In this document: positions 42,910 to 51,773 of the stretch, piece by piece | Numbering within the stretch: the first letter of the stretch is position 1 | Layout: every line of letters begins with the position of its first letter | Source of the DNA: Miltoncostaea sp963762825 | GTDB taxonomy: Bacteria; Actinomycetota; Thermoleophilia; Miltoncostaeales; Miltoncostaeaceae | DNA length: 64,000 nt | Direction of reading: 5' to 3' | Assembly: GCA_963762825.1 (NCBI GenBank) | Contig: CAVXLZ010000001.1 | Location: 558,001-622,000 of the forward strand | The notes under the pieces: generated by a model | The model's input: the letters and a program-made list of their open reading frames with translations, nothing else | The model's database searches: none | What the model was told of the DNA's origin: nothing | Program-made: the position numbers and the translations under genes

Positions 42910-43785
42910 ATCGGAGCAGTCGGTCTCGCCTCGCGGGGCGCCAAGGTCGCGCGCCCCTTCACGGACGCCGTGCGCGTCGCCGATGCAGCGTCGCAGGAGG
43001 GTGGTCACATCGCCCTCATCCCCGGCGATCCCGCGGCCACGCGGCGCGTGCGCGAGATCCTCGGCATCGGCGCGCCGGTGCCCAGCGAGGATGCACTGGC
43101 GCTGATGGTGGTGACCGTCTCCACCGATCTCGGCCCGGGCGTGGCCGCTCTGGAGCGGCGCCGCCACTCGGGTGCAGGGGCGCTCGCATTGATCCTCGGC
43201 GACGCCGCCGAACGGGCCGACATCGAGCGTCGCCTGCTGGCGGGGCACCGCCTGGAGGCGTCCAACCTCGCCCACGTCCCCGCCCTCGATGCGGCGGGCG
43301 AGGAGTTGGTGCTCGATGCGGTGCTCCGGGCGCTCGGCGACGAGGCGGTGGCTGCCGGCCGCCGTACCCCCGGCCTGCGCCCCGCGGTGGGCCGCCGGTT
43401 GGTGAACGCGTCGGCGCGCCAGTCGGCCGCCATCGGGGCCCTCCCGCTCCCTGGCGTGGACATGCCGGCGCTCGCGCTCATCCAGGTGCGACTGCTCGCA
43501 CAGCTTGCCGCACTTCACGACCGTCCCGTCGGGGCCGAGCGGGCGCTCGAGGCGCTCGCCGTCGTGGGAGCGGGTTTCGGCTGGAGGGCGCTCGCTCGTA
43601 GCGCCACCGGCTTTGTTCCGGTCGCCGGATGGGCCGTGCGTGGCACGGTCGCCTACGGGGCCACCCGGGCCGTCGGCGAGGCCGCGCTCGCGCGCCTGTC
43701 GGCGGGCCATGACCTGATCGAGGGCGCCCCGATCGACAAGGCGCGTCCCGTGATCGACCGAGTCGTCGGCCGCATACGCCGCTGA
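42910..43785 (+). CDS. DUF697-type membrane-associated protein, probable ATC start
   Basis: The coding pattern begins at or near ATC 42910, five bases after GGGGAGG, giving GAVGLASRGAKVARPFTDAV. GTG 42970 is the first standard start but lacks a ribosome-binding site. The N-terminal half is alpha/beta (LIPGDPAATRRVREILG, VVTVSTDLGPG, ALALILGDAAERADIERRLL) and resembles the GTPase-like part of YcjF-type proteins but has no P-loop. The C-terminal half (SAAIGALPLPGVDMPALALI, TGFVPVAGWAVRGTVAYGAT) is the DUF697 domain with weak membrane helices. Its place between rodA and rng suggests a link to envelope growth; the function is unknown. Confidence 0.75.
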   Translation: MGAVGLASRGAKVARPFTDAVRVADAASQEGGHIALIPGDPAATRRVREILGIGAPVPSEDALALMVVTVSTDLGPGVAALERRRHSGAGALALILGDAAERADIERRLLAGHRLEASNLAHVPALDAAGEELVLDAVLRALGDEAVAAGRRTPGLRPAVGRRLVNASARQSAAIGALPLPGVDMPALALIQVRLLAQLAALHDRPVGAERALEALAVVGAGFGWRALARSATGFVPVAGWAVRGTVAYGATRAVGEAALARLSAGHDLIEGAPIDKARPVIDRVVGRIRR

Positions 43786-43810
43786 CGGCACCCGCTGAAC
43801 GGAGTTCGTC

Positions 43811-45352
43811 CTGAAGAAGCAGATTCTGGTGTCGGTTGACCGCGCTGAGACGCGCGTCGCCATCCTCGAGGATGGCATCACCGCCGAGGCCTACATCGAG
43901 CGCCGTGGCCACCGCTCGGTGGTGGGGCACGTGTGGAAGGGCCGTGTCGAGAACGTCCTCGCGGGCATGGAGGCGGCGTTCATCGAGATCGGCCTGGAGA
44001 AGAACGGGTTCCTCCACGTGGACGAGGTCGTCGCGATGGGCGTGCCCAAGCGCAAGCGCCAGATCGCCGACCTGCTGAAGCGCGGCGACGAGGTGCTTGT
44101 TCAGGCCACCAAGGACCCGATGGGCACGAAGGGCGTCCGCCTGACCATGCAGCTCTCGCTGGCCGGCCGCTTCGTCGTCTTCGTGCCCTTCGGCGAGGGG
44201 GTCGGAGTCAGCAAGCGCCTCTCCGACGACGAGCGCACCCGGCTGCGCTCGATCTGCAACGCGCTCCCGATGGAGATCGGCGGGCTCATCGTCCGCACGG
44301 CCGCCTCGGGCGCCTCCGCCCGCGAGATCGCCCGCGACCTCGCCTTCCTGAAGCGCCTCTGGCATACGCTCCAGGAGCGGGGCGGCCTGGCCAAGGCGCC
44401 GACGCTGCTCTACTCCGAGGCCGACATCTCCCTCAAGATCATCCGCGATCTCCTCAACACCGATGTCGAGGAGGTGCTGGTCGACGACGAGGCCCAGTAC
44501 GAGCGCATCAACGGCTTCCTGCGCCGCACCTCTCCCGAGATGGCCGATCGGGTACGCCACTGGACCGGCGACAGGCCGCTGTTCGAGGCCCACGGGGCCG
44601 AGGCCACGATCCGCTCCACCATGGAGCGGCGCGTTCCGCTGCCCTCGGGCGGCTATCTCGTGATCGACGACACCGAGGCCATGACGGTCATCGACGTCAA
44701 CTCCGGCCGCAACGTGGGCAAGGGTGGCAGCCGGCTCGAGGACACCATCACCAAGACCAATCTCGAGGCCGCCACCGAGGTGGTGCGCCAGCTGCGGCTG
44801 CGCGACATCGGCGGCATCATCATCATCGACTTCATCGATATGGACGACGAGCGCAACCGCAAGGCTGTGAAGGCGGCCCTGCACTCGGCGCTCGCCAAGG
44901 ACCGCACCCGCACCTTCGTCACGGAGATCTCGCAGCTCGGGCTGGTTGAGATGACGCGTCAGAACATCTCCGACGGGCCGCGGGAGATCATGACCGAGGT
45001 CTGCCCCACCTGCGCAGGGGTGGGCGTGGTGCCGAGCGACGAGACCCACGCGATCACGATCGAGCGCGAGCTGCGCCTGGAGCTCGCCGACGGCACCGCC
45101 GAGAGCGTCGTCGTGGCCGTCAACCCCCGTATCGCAGAGGTGATGGCGGGCGAGGAGGGCGCGCGCCTCGCCGATCTGAAGGCCGGTATCGGCGCGCAGA
45201 TCAGCCTCGACGCCGATGCCTCGATCGCACCCGAGGCCTTCCGCGTGCGGGCTGAGGGTGAGTCCACGAGCCCGGCCTCCACCGGCAGGTCGTCGGGGTC
45301 GGGCCGCGCCCCCACCAACCGCCGTAGGGCGGCCTCCCGCTCCTCGACGTAG
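43811..45352 (+). CDS. rng: Ribonuclease E/G, probable CTG start
   Basis: Starts LKKQILVSVDRAETRVAILE. The N-terminal KKQILV is conserved in the family, so the start is CTG 43811, six bases after GGAG (43801-43804); GTG 43829 would remove it. The S1 domain (GHVWKGRVENVLAGMEAAFI), the DNase-I-like catalytic domain with DDTEAMTVIDVNSGRN and IIIIDFIDMD (Mg-binding Asps) and the zinc-link motif CPTCAG are all present. It processes rRNA and mRNA. 513 residues, with a short basic tail. A clean terminator hairpin follows seven bases after the stop. Confidence 0.94.
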   Translation: MKKQILVSVDRAETRVAILEDGITAEAYIERRGHRSVVGHVWKGRVENVLAGMEAAFIEIGLEKNGFLHVDEVVAMGVPKRKRQIADLLKRGDEVLVQATKDPMGTKGVRLTMQLSLAGRFVVFVPFGEGVGVSKRLSDDERTRLRSICNALPMEIGGLIVRTAASGASAREIARDLAFLKRLWHTLQERGGLAKAPTLLYSEADISLKIIRDLLNTDVEEVLVDDEAQYERINGFLRRTSPEMADRVRHWTGDRPLFEAHGAEATIRSTMERRVPLPSGGYLVIDDTEAMTVIDVNSGRNVGKGGSRLEDTITKTNLEAATEVVRQLRLRDIGGIIIIDFIDMDDERNRKAVKAALHSALAKDRTRTFVTEISQLGLVEMTRQNISDGPREIMTEVCPTCAGVGVVPSDETHAITIERELRLELADGTAESVVVAVNPRIAEVMAGEEGARLADLKAGIGAQISLDADASIAPEAFRVRAEGESTSPASTGRSSGSGRAPTNRRRAASRSST

Positions 45353-45358
45353 CCCCGC

Positions 45359-45394
45359 GGTCCACCCATCGCCCTTCGATGCGGTGGGTGGACC
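45359..45394. terminator. Hairpin terminator between convergent genes
   Basis: A 14-bp stem (45359-45372 with 45381-45394, one G-T pair) around loop CCTTCGAT, directly after rng and before the convergent solute-binding protein gene. Confidence 0.8.
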
Positions 45395-45418
45395 GCCGGT
45401 CCGCGTGGTGCACGATGA

Positions 45419-47014
45419 TCAGCGCAGGCGCGCTCGCATCCAGAGGAAGCCGTAGAGCGGGTGCGCCACCAGGCCGGTCACGCGGCGAGAGGTGATATCG
45501 GTGCGGATGCTGTTCGCGAACGGGGCCCAGGGCGCGCGCGCCGCCACGGCCCGGTCCACCGTGCGCCAGGCCGCGGCGCGCCGTGCCGGCTCCCAGATGG
45601 CGGCGGCGCGGTCGATGAGCGCGTTCACCTGCCGGTCGTCCAGCATCGAGTAGTTGAGGTTCGCGCCGTCCCGGACCGCCGAGCCCGCGAGCAGCAGCGG
45701 AAACCAGTCGGCGGCGTCGGGATAGTCCTGCTGCCAGCGCGCGTATCCGATCTGCGAGGGGGCGTCCGGGTCGGCCAGGGCCGCCAGCATGCCCGAGCGC
45801 GTCCACAGGCGTGGCGACGCGCGCAGGCCGATGCGGTCGAGCGTGCGCTCCAGCAGACGGGTGGCGCTCGGCGACGGGTCGGCGCTCGGGGCCCAGATGC
45901 TCACCTCTGCGCCGCGCGCCCCCGCGCGCTCCACCAGCGCGCGCGCTCTGGCGATGTCCGGGGCCGGGGAGGGATCGATCCGCCTGCGGCCGGGCACGCC
46001 GGGGGGGAGCACCTGTGCCGTTGGCACCGCCGCTCCGGCGAAGGTCCGCGCCATCGCGGTGCGGTCGATCGCGATGTTCACGGCGCGGCGCACTCGGATG
46101 TCGTCGAAGGGCGGCCGGGTGGTGTTCATGAAGAAGTAGTAGGTCGCGCCCTCGGTGTGCCGCCACACCCGGCCGCCCGGCGCCGCCGACGCGGCCCGCA
46201 CCTGGGCGGGTGAGGGACGGGCTTGGATGTAGTCGGCCCTCCCGCCGGTCACGCGGGCCAGCGCGTCGTCGGCTCCGACGCCCAGATCGACCCGGATCGC
46301 CGTGGGTCCGGCCCGGCGCGGACCCGCCGCACCGGGCGCGTAGGCCCGGTTGCGCACCAGGTCGATCCTCGCGCCGGGCGCGTAGGCGGCGATCCGGTAG
46401 GGGCCGGCCGAGGCGACGGTGGCCTCGCTCTGGTCGGTGGCGGGCGTGCCCTTCGGGAGCACGAAGGCGAAGGGCAACGCGAGGACCGGGAGGATCGATG
46501 GATCCGCGCGGGTGAGGGTGATCCGCACCGTGCCGGTGTCGTCGCGGGCGGTGACCCCCGCGATCCCCGCCGCCGTGGGCGCGGTCTCGAACGCCGTGGC
46601 CCCGCGGATCGAGCGGTAGAGGCCGCGCCCCGGAGAGCCTGCCAGGAAGATGCGCTCGAGGCTCGCCTTGACGTCGCTCGCGCGCACCGGCCTGTTGGCC
46701 GGCGGGCCGAAGCGGGCCCCGTTGCGCAGCCTGAACGTGAGCCGCCTCCCGCCGGCGGAGATGCGTGGCAGGGACGCCGCCAGGGCGGGCGCCACGCGGG
46801 AGCCGGCGGCCCCCGCGCTCCGGCGGAAGGCCACCAGCCCCTCGCCCGCGTTCACCAGCACCTGCCAGCTCTCGGGCGCGTAGGCGAGCGCCGGGTCGAG
46901 GCTGTCGGGGTCGCTCTCGCCGGCCACGACCAGGGTCGCGGCGGCCCCGGCGCCGGGGATCGCGCCCATCAGGGCGGCGGCGATCGCGATCACGGGTCGG
47001 TGGCCGATGCTCAC
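45419..47014 (-). CDS. Extracellular solute-binding protein, peptide/nickel type (SBP family 5)
   Basis: 531 residues from GTG 47014. The signal peptide is VIAIAAALMGAIPGAGAA. Family 5 features: SDPDSLDPALAYAPESWQVL at the mature start, LTFRLRNGARFG..ANRPVRASDVKASLERI, TTRPPFDDIRVRRAVNIAID and SQIGYARWQQDYPDAADWF. There is no lipobox cysteine, so it is either free or held differently. No permease or ATPase genes are next to it, so it is an orphan and the ligand (oligopeptide or similar) is unknown. Confidence 0.88.
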   Translation of the reverse strand: MSIGHRPVIAIAAALMGAIPGAGAAATLVVAGESDPDSLDPALAYAPESWQVLVNAGEGLVAFRRSAGAAGSRVAPALAASLPRISAGGRRLTFRLRNGARFGPPANRPVRASDVKASLERIFLAGSPGRGLYRSIRGATAFETAPTAAGIAGVTARDDTGTVRITLTRADPSILPVLALPFAFVLPKGTPATDQSEATVASAGPYRIAAYAPGARIDLVRNRAYAPGAAGPRRAGPTAIRVDLGVGADDALARVTGGRADYIQARPSPAQVRAASAAPGGRVWRHTEGATYYFFMNTTRPPFDDIRVRRAVNIAIDRTAMARTFAGAAVPTAQVLPPGVPGRRRIDPSPAPDIARARALVERAGARGAEVSIWAPSADPSPSATRLLERTLDRIGLRASPRLWTRSGMLAALADPDAPSQIGYARWQQDYPDAADWFPLLLAGSAVRDGANLNYSMLDDRQVNALIDRAAAIWEPARRAAAWRTVDRAVAARAPWAPFANSIRTDITSRRVTGLVAHPLYGFLWMRARLR

Positions 47015-47088
47015 GAGACGCCTTGTACACCTCCGCCCACCAGGGGTCGACCATCTTGGTGCGGCGCTCGCGTCCGATGCGCCGGCCA

Positions 47089-47118
47089 TTGGCGATGGTG
47101 CCCCATGACCGCTAACAT
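47089..47118 (+). promoter_or_regulatory. Promoter of the rplU operon
   Basis: TTGGCG (47089-47094) and TAACAT (47113-47118) with 18 bases between, 36 bases before the rplU start, in the divergent gap. Confidence 0.5.
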
Positions 47119-47153
47119 CCGCCGTCGCCTATCAATCGGCCAGGGCAGGAAAC

Positions 47154-47453
47154 GTGCCGGACTACGCAGTGATCGCCCTCGGGGGCAAGCAGTATCGTGT
47201 TCGCGAGGGCGAGCGCCTTCTCGTCGATCGCCTCCAGCACGACGAGGGCGCCAGCTTCGAGCCGCGCGTCCTCGCGACCGGCGACGGTGAGGGCATCGCC
47301 GACGGTGGCGCCGTCACCGCGACGGTCGAGGAGCATCTGCTCGGCAAGAAGATCCTCGTCTTCACCTACAAGCCGAAGCGCAACTCGCGCAAGCGCCGCG
47401 GACACCGTTCGCGGCTGTCGCGCGTCCGCATCGAGTCCATCACCACCGGCTGA
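47154..47453 (+). CDS. rplU: Ribosomal protein bL21
   Basis: 99 residues, YAVIALGGKQYRVREGERLLV at the N-terminus (shown to 20: YAVIALGGKQYRVREGERLL) and the basic KPKRNSRKRRGHRSRLSRV tail that binds 23S rRNA. GTG start with weak GGAA upstream. First gene of the rplU-rpmA-obg-proB-proA-nadD-rsfS run. Confidence 0.97.
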   Translation: MPDYAVIALGGKQYRVREGERLLVDRLQHDEGASFEPRVLATGDGEGIADGGAVTATVEEHLLGKKILVFTYKPKRNSRKRRGHRSRLSRVRIESITTG

Positions 47454-47470
47454 GCGAGTAGGAGTCCGCA

Positions 47471-47737
47471 ATGGCGCATAAGAAGGGTGGCGGCTCCAGC
47501 CGCAACGGTCGTGACTCCAAGCCGAAGATGCTGGGCGTCAAGGCGTTCGGCGGCCAGCTGGTCCCGGCCGGCACGATCATCGTCCGCCAGCGGGGCACGC
47601 GCTTCCGTCCGGCCACCGGCACCGGCATCGGGCGCGATCACACGATCTTCGCCACGGTTACGGGCCGCATCGAGTTCACCACCGGCCGCAAGGGGCGTCG
47701 TATCTTCGTGCACCCCGAGGAGCCGGCGCCGGTCTGA
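47471..47737 (+). CDS. rpmA: Ribosomal protein bL27
   Basis: 88 residues. MAHKKGGGSSRNGRDSKPKM is the canonical N-terminus that reaches the peptidyl-transferase centre; there is no cleavable extension of the Firmicutes type. It is 17 bases after rplU, with AGGAGT before the ATG. Confidence 0.98.
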   Translation: MAHKKGGGSSRNGRDSKPKMLGVKAFGGQLVPAGTIIVRQRGTRFRPATGTGIGRDHTIFATVTGRIEFTTGRKGRRIFVHPEEPAPV

Positions 47738-47757
47738 CCGGCGCCGTCTGAGGGGCC

Positions 47758-48702
47758 ATGCCCTTCACCGATAGAGCGCAGATCAACGTCGAGGGTGGAA
47801 CCGGCGGCATGGGGTGCATGTCGTTCCGCCGCGAGCCCAAGATCCCGCGCGGCGGACCCGACGGCGGCAACGGCGGCCGGGGCGGACGCGTGCTGCTGGT
47901 GGCCGACGAGCAGGTGACCGACCTCTCGCGCTTCCGCCACGCGGTGCACCATCGTGCGCCGAGCGGCGGCCACGGCCAGGGGAAGTCGCGGCATGGGCAT
48001 GCCGGCGCCGACCTGGTGGTGGCGGTTCCTCCGGGCACGCGCGTCAGCCGCGACGGCCACGTCATCGCGGAGCTCGTCGACGCCGGCGACAGCGTGCCGG
48101 TGGCGCGAGGCGGCAACGGCGGCGTGGGCAACAAGGCCTTCAAGTCGTCCACCAACCAGGCTCCTCGCACCACGGTGCCCGGTGCGCCCGGCGAGGAGGC
48201 CTGGCTCACCCTCGAGCTGCGCCTGGCGGTCGACGTCGCTCTGGTGGGCCTGCCCAACTCCGGCAAGAGCGCGCTGTTGGCTGCGCTGACGGGGGCGGCC
48301 GCCGTCGTGGCTCCCTATCCCCACTCGACGCTCGACCCGGCTTTCGGCCCGCTGGAGGACTCCGACGGCAACCTCTTCCTGGTCGTCGACCTGCCGGGCC
48401 TCGCGGCCGACGGATCGCCGCGCCGCGACGGGCACCTCGAGCAGCTCGAGCGCGCGCGAGTGGTGGTCCACTGCCTGGACGCGGCCGACCCCGAGCCCGC
48501 GGCCGAGCGCCTCGCCCGCGCGCGTGAGGGCCTCGAGCCCTTCCTGCCCCAGTCGGTCACCCAGATCGTGGTCGCGACCCACGCCGACGGTGCCCTCGAG
48601 CCCGTGCTCGAGGCCGACTTCGCGGTCGATTCGGAGACCGGGACCGGTGTCGAGGATCTGCGCGCGGGGCTGCTCTCCGCCCTCGCGGCCGCGGTTCGCT
48701 GA
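47758..48702 (+). CDS. obg: Obg-family GTPase, short form with altered G4 motif
   Basis: The glycine-rich Obg fold is clear (VEGGTGGMGCMSFRRE, GGPDGGNGGRGG, GQGKSRHGHAGADL), followed by the G domain with GLPNSGKS (G1) and VVDLPG (G3). The G4 position reads VVATHADG instead of NKxD, and SETGTG stands at G5. The protein is 314 residues and lacks the C-terminal OCT domain common in actinobacteria. Obg assists 50S assembly and growth control. The weak G4 suggests changed nucleotide specificity or affinity. Standard position after rpmA. Confidence 0.92.
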   Translation: MPFTDRAQINVEGGTGGMGCMSFRREPKIPRGGPDGGNGGRGGRVLLVADEQVTDLSRFRHAVHHRAPSGGHGQGKSRHGHAGADLVVAVPPGTRVSRDGHVIAELVDAGDSVPVARGGNGGVGNKAFKSSTNQAPRTTVPGAPGEEAWLTLELRLAVDVALVGLPNSGKSALLAALTGAAAVVAPYPHSTLDPAFGPLEDSDGNLFLVVDLPGLAADGSPRRDGHLEQLERARVVVHCLDAADPEPAAERLARAREGLEPFLPQSVTQIVVATHADGALEPVLEADFAVDSETGTGVEDLRAGLLSALAAAVR

Positions 48703-48703
48703 C

Positions 48704-49849
48704 GTGGCCTTCGTGGTCGTGAAGCTCGGCTCCTCCACCCTGGTGGCCCCCGACGGGCAGCTGCGCGACGAGGTTCTCGAGGCGCGCGTGCGCGACCTGG
48801 TGAAGGTGCTGCGCCAGGGCCATCGGCCGGTGCTCGTGACCAGCGGCGCCATCGCGTGCGGTCTGGGCCGCCTCGGCATCGGGGAGCGCCCCAGCGCGCT
48901 CCCCGACCTGCAGGCCGCATCGGCGGTCGGGCAGGGGGTGCTGTTCCAGCGCTACAGCGCCGCGTTCGAGCGCCACGGTGTGGTGCCCGCCCAGGTGCTG
49001 CTGACCTCGGGCGACCTGGCGGGCCGTGCGTCCTACCTGAACGCCCGCAACACGCTTCTGCGGCTCACCGAGCTCGGGGCGGTGCCGGTGATCAACGAGA
49101 ACGACACCACCGCCACCGACGAGGTCACCTTCGGCGACAACGACGTGCTCGCGGCCCAGGTGGCCATCCTGCTCGGCGCTCGCTGGCTGCTGCTGCTCAC
49201 CGACCGCGAGGGCCTCTACGCGCGCGGCCCCGGCGGGCCCGAACTGCTCGGCGACGTGCCGGCGGGAACGCCCCCCGCGTCGCTCGCGCTCGCGCAGATG
49301 GGGGGCTCCGGCCGGGGGCGCGGCGGCATCGCCAGCAAGATCGCCTCCGCCAGCATGGCGACCGGGGGAGGGGTGACCTGCGTCATCGCCTCGGGCTCGG
49401 CCGAGGGCGTGATCCCGGCGGTCGCCTCGGGGCGGCACGTGGGCACGCGCTTCAGTCCGACCGCCCGTCGCGAGCCGGCGTTCAAGCTCTGGCTGCGTCA
49501 TGCCAAGCCCACGCTCGGCCGCGTGGTGATCGATGCGGGCGCCGCGGCGGCGCTGCGCGAGCGCGGCACGTCCCTCCTCGCCGTCGGGGTGCTCTCCACC
49601 GAGGGCGGGTTCCAGGCCGGCGACGCGGTCGAGGTGGTCAGCGGCGCGGGTAGGGAGCTGGTCGGCAAGGGCATCTCCGCGATGTCCTCCGATGAGGTCC
49701 GGATGATCGCCGGCCTGAAGTCCGACGCCGTGCGCGAACGCCTCCCCGAGGCGGCTCCGCAGGTGATCCACCGCGACGACTTCGTCCTGGCCGAACCCCG
49801 GACCGGAGACGAACCCGCTGCCGAGCATGGTTCAATGGGCCCGCCGTGA
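48704..49849 (+). CDS. proB: Glutamate 5-kinase
   Basis: First step of proline synthesis. 381 residues starting VVVKLGSSTLVAPDG, with TSGAIACGLGRLG, INENDTTATDEVTFGDNDVL (substrate and Mg site) and a C-terminal PUA domain (GRVVIDAGAAAALRERGTSL). GTG 48704 follows the obg stop at once. The stop overlaps proA (GTGA). Confidence 0.96.
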   Translation: MAFVVVKLGSSTLVAPDGQLRDEVLEARVRDLVKVLRQGHRPVLVTSGAIACGLGRLGIGERPSALPDLQAASAVGQGVLFQRYSAAFERHGVVPAQVLLTSGDLAGRASYLNARNTLLRLTELGAVPVINENDTTATDEVTFGDNDVLAAQVAILLGARWLLLLTDREGLYARGPGGPELLGDVPAGTPPASLALAQMGGSGRGRGGIASKIASASMATGGGVTCVIASGSAEGVIPAVASGRHVGTRFSPTARREPAFKLWLRHAKPTLGRVVIDAGAAAALRERGTSLLAVGVLSTEGGFQAGDAVEVVSGAGRELVGKGISAMSSDEVRMIAGLKSDAVRERLPEAAPQVIHRDDFVLAEPRTGDEPAAEHGSMGPP

Positions 49850-51099
49850 CCCATCTCGAACGCGTCGTCTCCCAAGTGCAGGCCGCGAGCCGTGCCCTTG
49901 CGCGCCTGCCCGGCGGTCAGCGCAACGCCGCGCTCGCCGAGATGGCCGAGGCGCTGGAGCGCCGGTCCGGCGAGATCCTGCGCGAGAACGCCCTCGATAT
50001 CGAGTCGGCCCGGCGGGCGCACACGGCCGACCCCCTCATCGATCGCCTCCTGCTCGACGAGGACAGGGTAGGCGACATGGCCGAGGGCGTGCGCGCCGTG
50101 GCCGCGCTGCCCGATCCGGTCGGGTTGGTCGACGAGGGCCGGCGCCTGCCCAACGGGTTGGAGATCGTCCGCCGCCGCGTGCCGCTCGGAGTGGTGGCGG
50201 TCATCTACGAGGGCCGCCCCAACGTCACCGCCGATGCCGCCGCCCTCTGCCTGAAGAGCGGCAACGCCGTGATCCTGAGGGGCAGCAGCCTCGCCGTCCG
50301 CTCGAACACGATCATCGCCGAGGTCCTGACCGGGGCACTGCTCGAGGCGGGCGTCCCACGCTGGTGCCTTGCCCTCCTGGGGGCGGATCGTCAGGAGCTG
50401 CGCCAGCTCGTTCAGATGGAGGGGGCGCTGGACCTGGTCATCCCGCGCGGCGGCGAGGAGCTGAAGTCGTTCCTGAAGGAGCACTCGCGGGTGCCGGTGA
50501 TCTATGCCGCCTCGGGCAACAACCACGTCTACGTGCACTCCGACGCCGACCCCGACATGGCCGTGAGCATCGCCATGAACGCCAAGGTGCAGCGGCCGGG
50601 TGTCTGCAACGCCGCCGAGACCCTCCTCGTGCACCGCGACATCGCTCCCACGGTGCTGTCGCGGTCGGTCGAGGAGCTCCTTGGGGCCGGCGTCGAGCTG
50701 CGCGTGGACCGCGCCGGCCTCGACATGCTCGGCGAGCGCGGCCAGGGCCTCGCCGAGGCGAGCGACGACGACTACGCCACCGAGTTCCTCGACCTCATCA
50801 TGGCGGTGCGGGTCGTGGATTCGCTGGACCAGGCGATCGAGCACATCGACCGCTACGGCTCGGGCCACAGCGAGGCGATCGTCACCGAGTCGCTCGAGGC
50901 CAGCCGCCGTTTCCAGGAGTCCGTGGATGCCGCGGTGGTCTACGTCAACGCATCGACGCGCTTCACCGACGGAGGCCAGTTCGGCATGGGCGCCGAGATC
51001 GGCATCTCCACCCAGAAGCTCCACGCGCGGGGGCCGATCGGCCTGGCGGAGCTCACCACCTACACGTATCTCGTCACCGGTCACGGGCACCTCCGCTAA
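49846..51099 (+). CDS. proA: Gamma-glutamyl phosphate reductase
   Basis: Second step of proline synthesis. 417 residues of aldehyde-dehydrogenase fold: GVVAVIYEGRPNVTADAAAL, IPRGGEELKSFL, and the catalytic cysteine in PGVCNAAETLLVHRD. HSEAIVTES and FTDGGQFGMGAEIGISTQ complete the signature. It overlaps proB, and nadD follows after 31 bases. Confidence 0.97.
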   Translation: MTHLERVVSQVQAASRALARLPGGQRNAALAEMAEALERRSGEILRENALDIESARRAHTADPLIDRLLLDEDRVGDMAEGVRAVAALPDPVGLVDEGRRLPNGLEIVRRRVPLGVVAVIYEGRPNVTADAAALCLKSGNAVILRGSSLAVRSNTIIAEVLTGALLEAGVPRWCLALLGADRQELRQLVQMEGALDLVIPRGGEELKSFLKEHSRVPVIYAASGNNHVYVHSDADPDMAVSIAMNAKVQRPGVCNAAETLLVHRDIAPTVLSRSVEELLGAGVELRVDRAGLDMLGERGQGLAEASDDDYATEFLDLIMAVRVVDSLDQAIEHIDRYGSGHSEAIVTESLEASRRFQESVDAAVVYVNASTRFTDGGQFGMGAEIGISTQKLHARGPIGLAELTTYTYLVTGHGHLR

Positions 51100-51130
51100 C
51101 CAGGAGCCCGGCGACGGCTCACCGCGGCGG

Positions 51131-51773
51131 GTGGGCGTGCTCGGGGGCACCTTCGATCCACCGCACATCGGCCACCTCGTCGTGGCCTGCGAGGCGCTCT
51201 GGCAGCTCGGGCTCGACGAGGTGCGCCTCGTGCCCGCCGGCCGGCCGCCGCACAAGGACGATCCGGCCATCGCGCCCGCCGAGCGCCGCGCCGCCTGGCT
51301 CGAGCGCGCGGTCGCCGACCACCCCGGCCTCGTCGTGTCGCACATCGAGGTCCACCGCGACGGGCCGAGCTACACCGCCGACACCCTCGAGGCGATGGCC
51401 GCCGCCGAGCCCGGCGTCGACGCTCTGGTTCATCCTCGGCGCCGACCAACTCGCCGAGTTCCCCGCGTGGCACGCGACCGATCGGATCCTGGCCGCCGCC
51501 CGCCTGGCCGTGGTGGCCCGAGGGGACGTCGCCCAGCGCGATCTCGACGCGCTCGCCGAGGCCGTCGCGCCCGACCGCGCGGACATCGTGGCCGTGCCCG
51601 GAATCGGCATCTCCTCGAGCATGATCCGCGAGCGGATCGCCGCCGGCCGCCCCGTGGGCCACCTCCTGCCGCCCGAGGTCGCCCAGGCGCTGGTCGAGGA
51701 GGGTCTGGTACCCTCGCCCGCATCGTCTCGGAGGAAACCCAAGAAAGCGCGCTCACCACGTCGCTCGATCTGA
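51131..51773 (+). CDS. nadD: Nicotinate-nucleotide adenylyltransferase; one-base frameshift near 51419
   Basis: NAD synthesis enzyme. GTG 51131 opens VGVLGGTFDPPHIGHLVVA (GTFDPxHxGH motif) and VRLVPAGRPPHKDD. After AAAEPGV the sequence continues in the +1 frame with LWFILGADQLAEFPAWH and the C-terminal GIGISSSMIRERIAAGRPV (ISSS motif). Deleting G51419 gives EPGVTLWFILGADQ; the repaired protein has 213 residues. The C-terminus runs about 22 residues past the usual end and overlaps rsfS. NadD is normally essential. Confidence 0.9.
51709..51714 (+). promoter_or_regulatory. -10 box TACCCT upstream of rsfS
   Basis: TACCCT is followed by exactly seven bases and then ATC 51722, the spacing of the leaderless promoters seen elsewhere here. 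It lies inside the nadD 3' end. Confidence 0.4.

Noticed and set aside
47170..47365. Short ORFs in other frames across rplU and rpmA
   Set aside because: They lie wholly within certain ribosomal protein genes and have no supporting signal.
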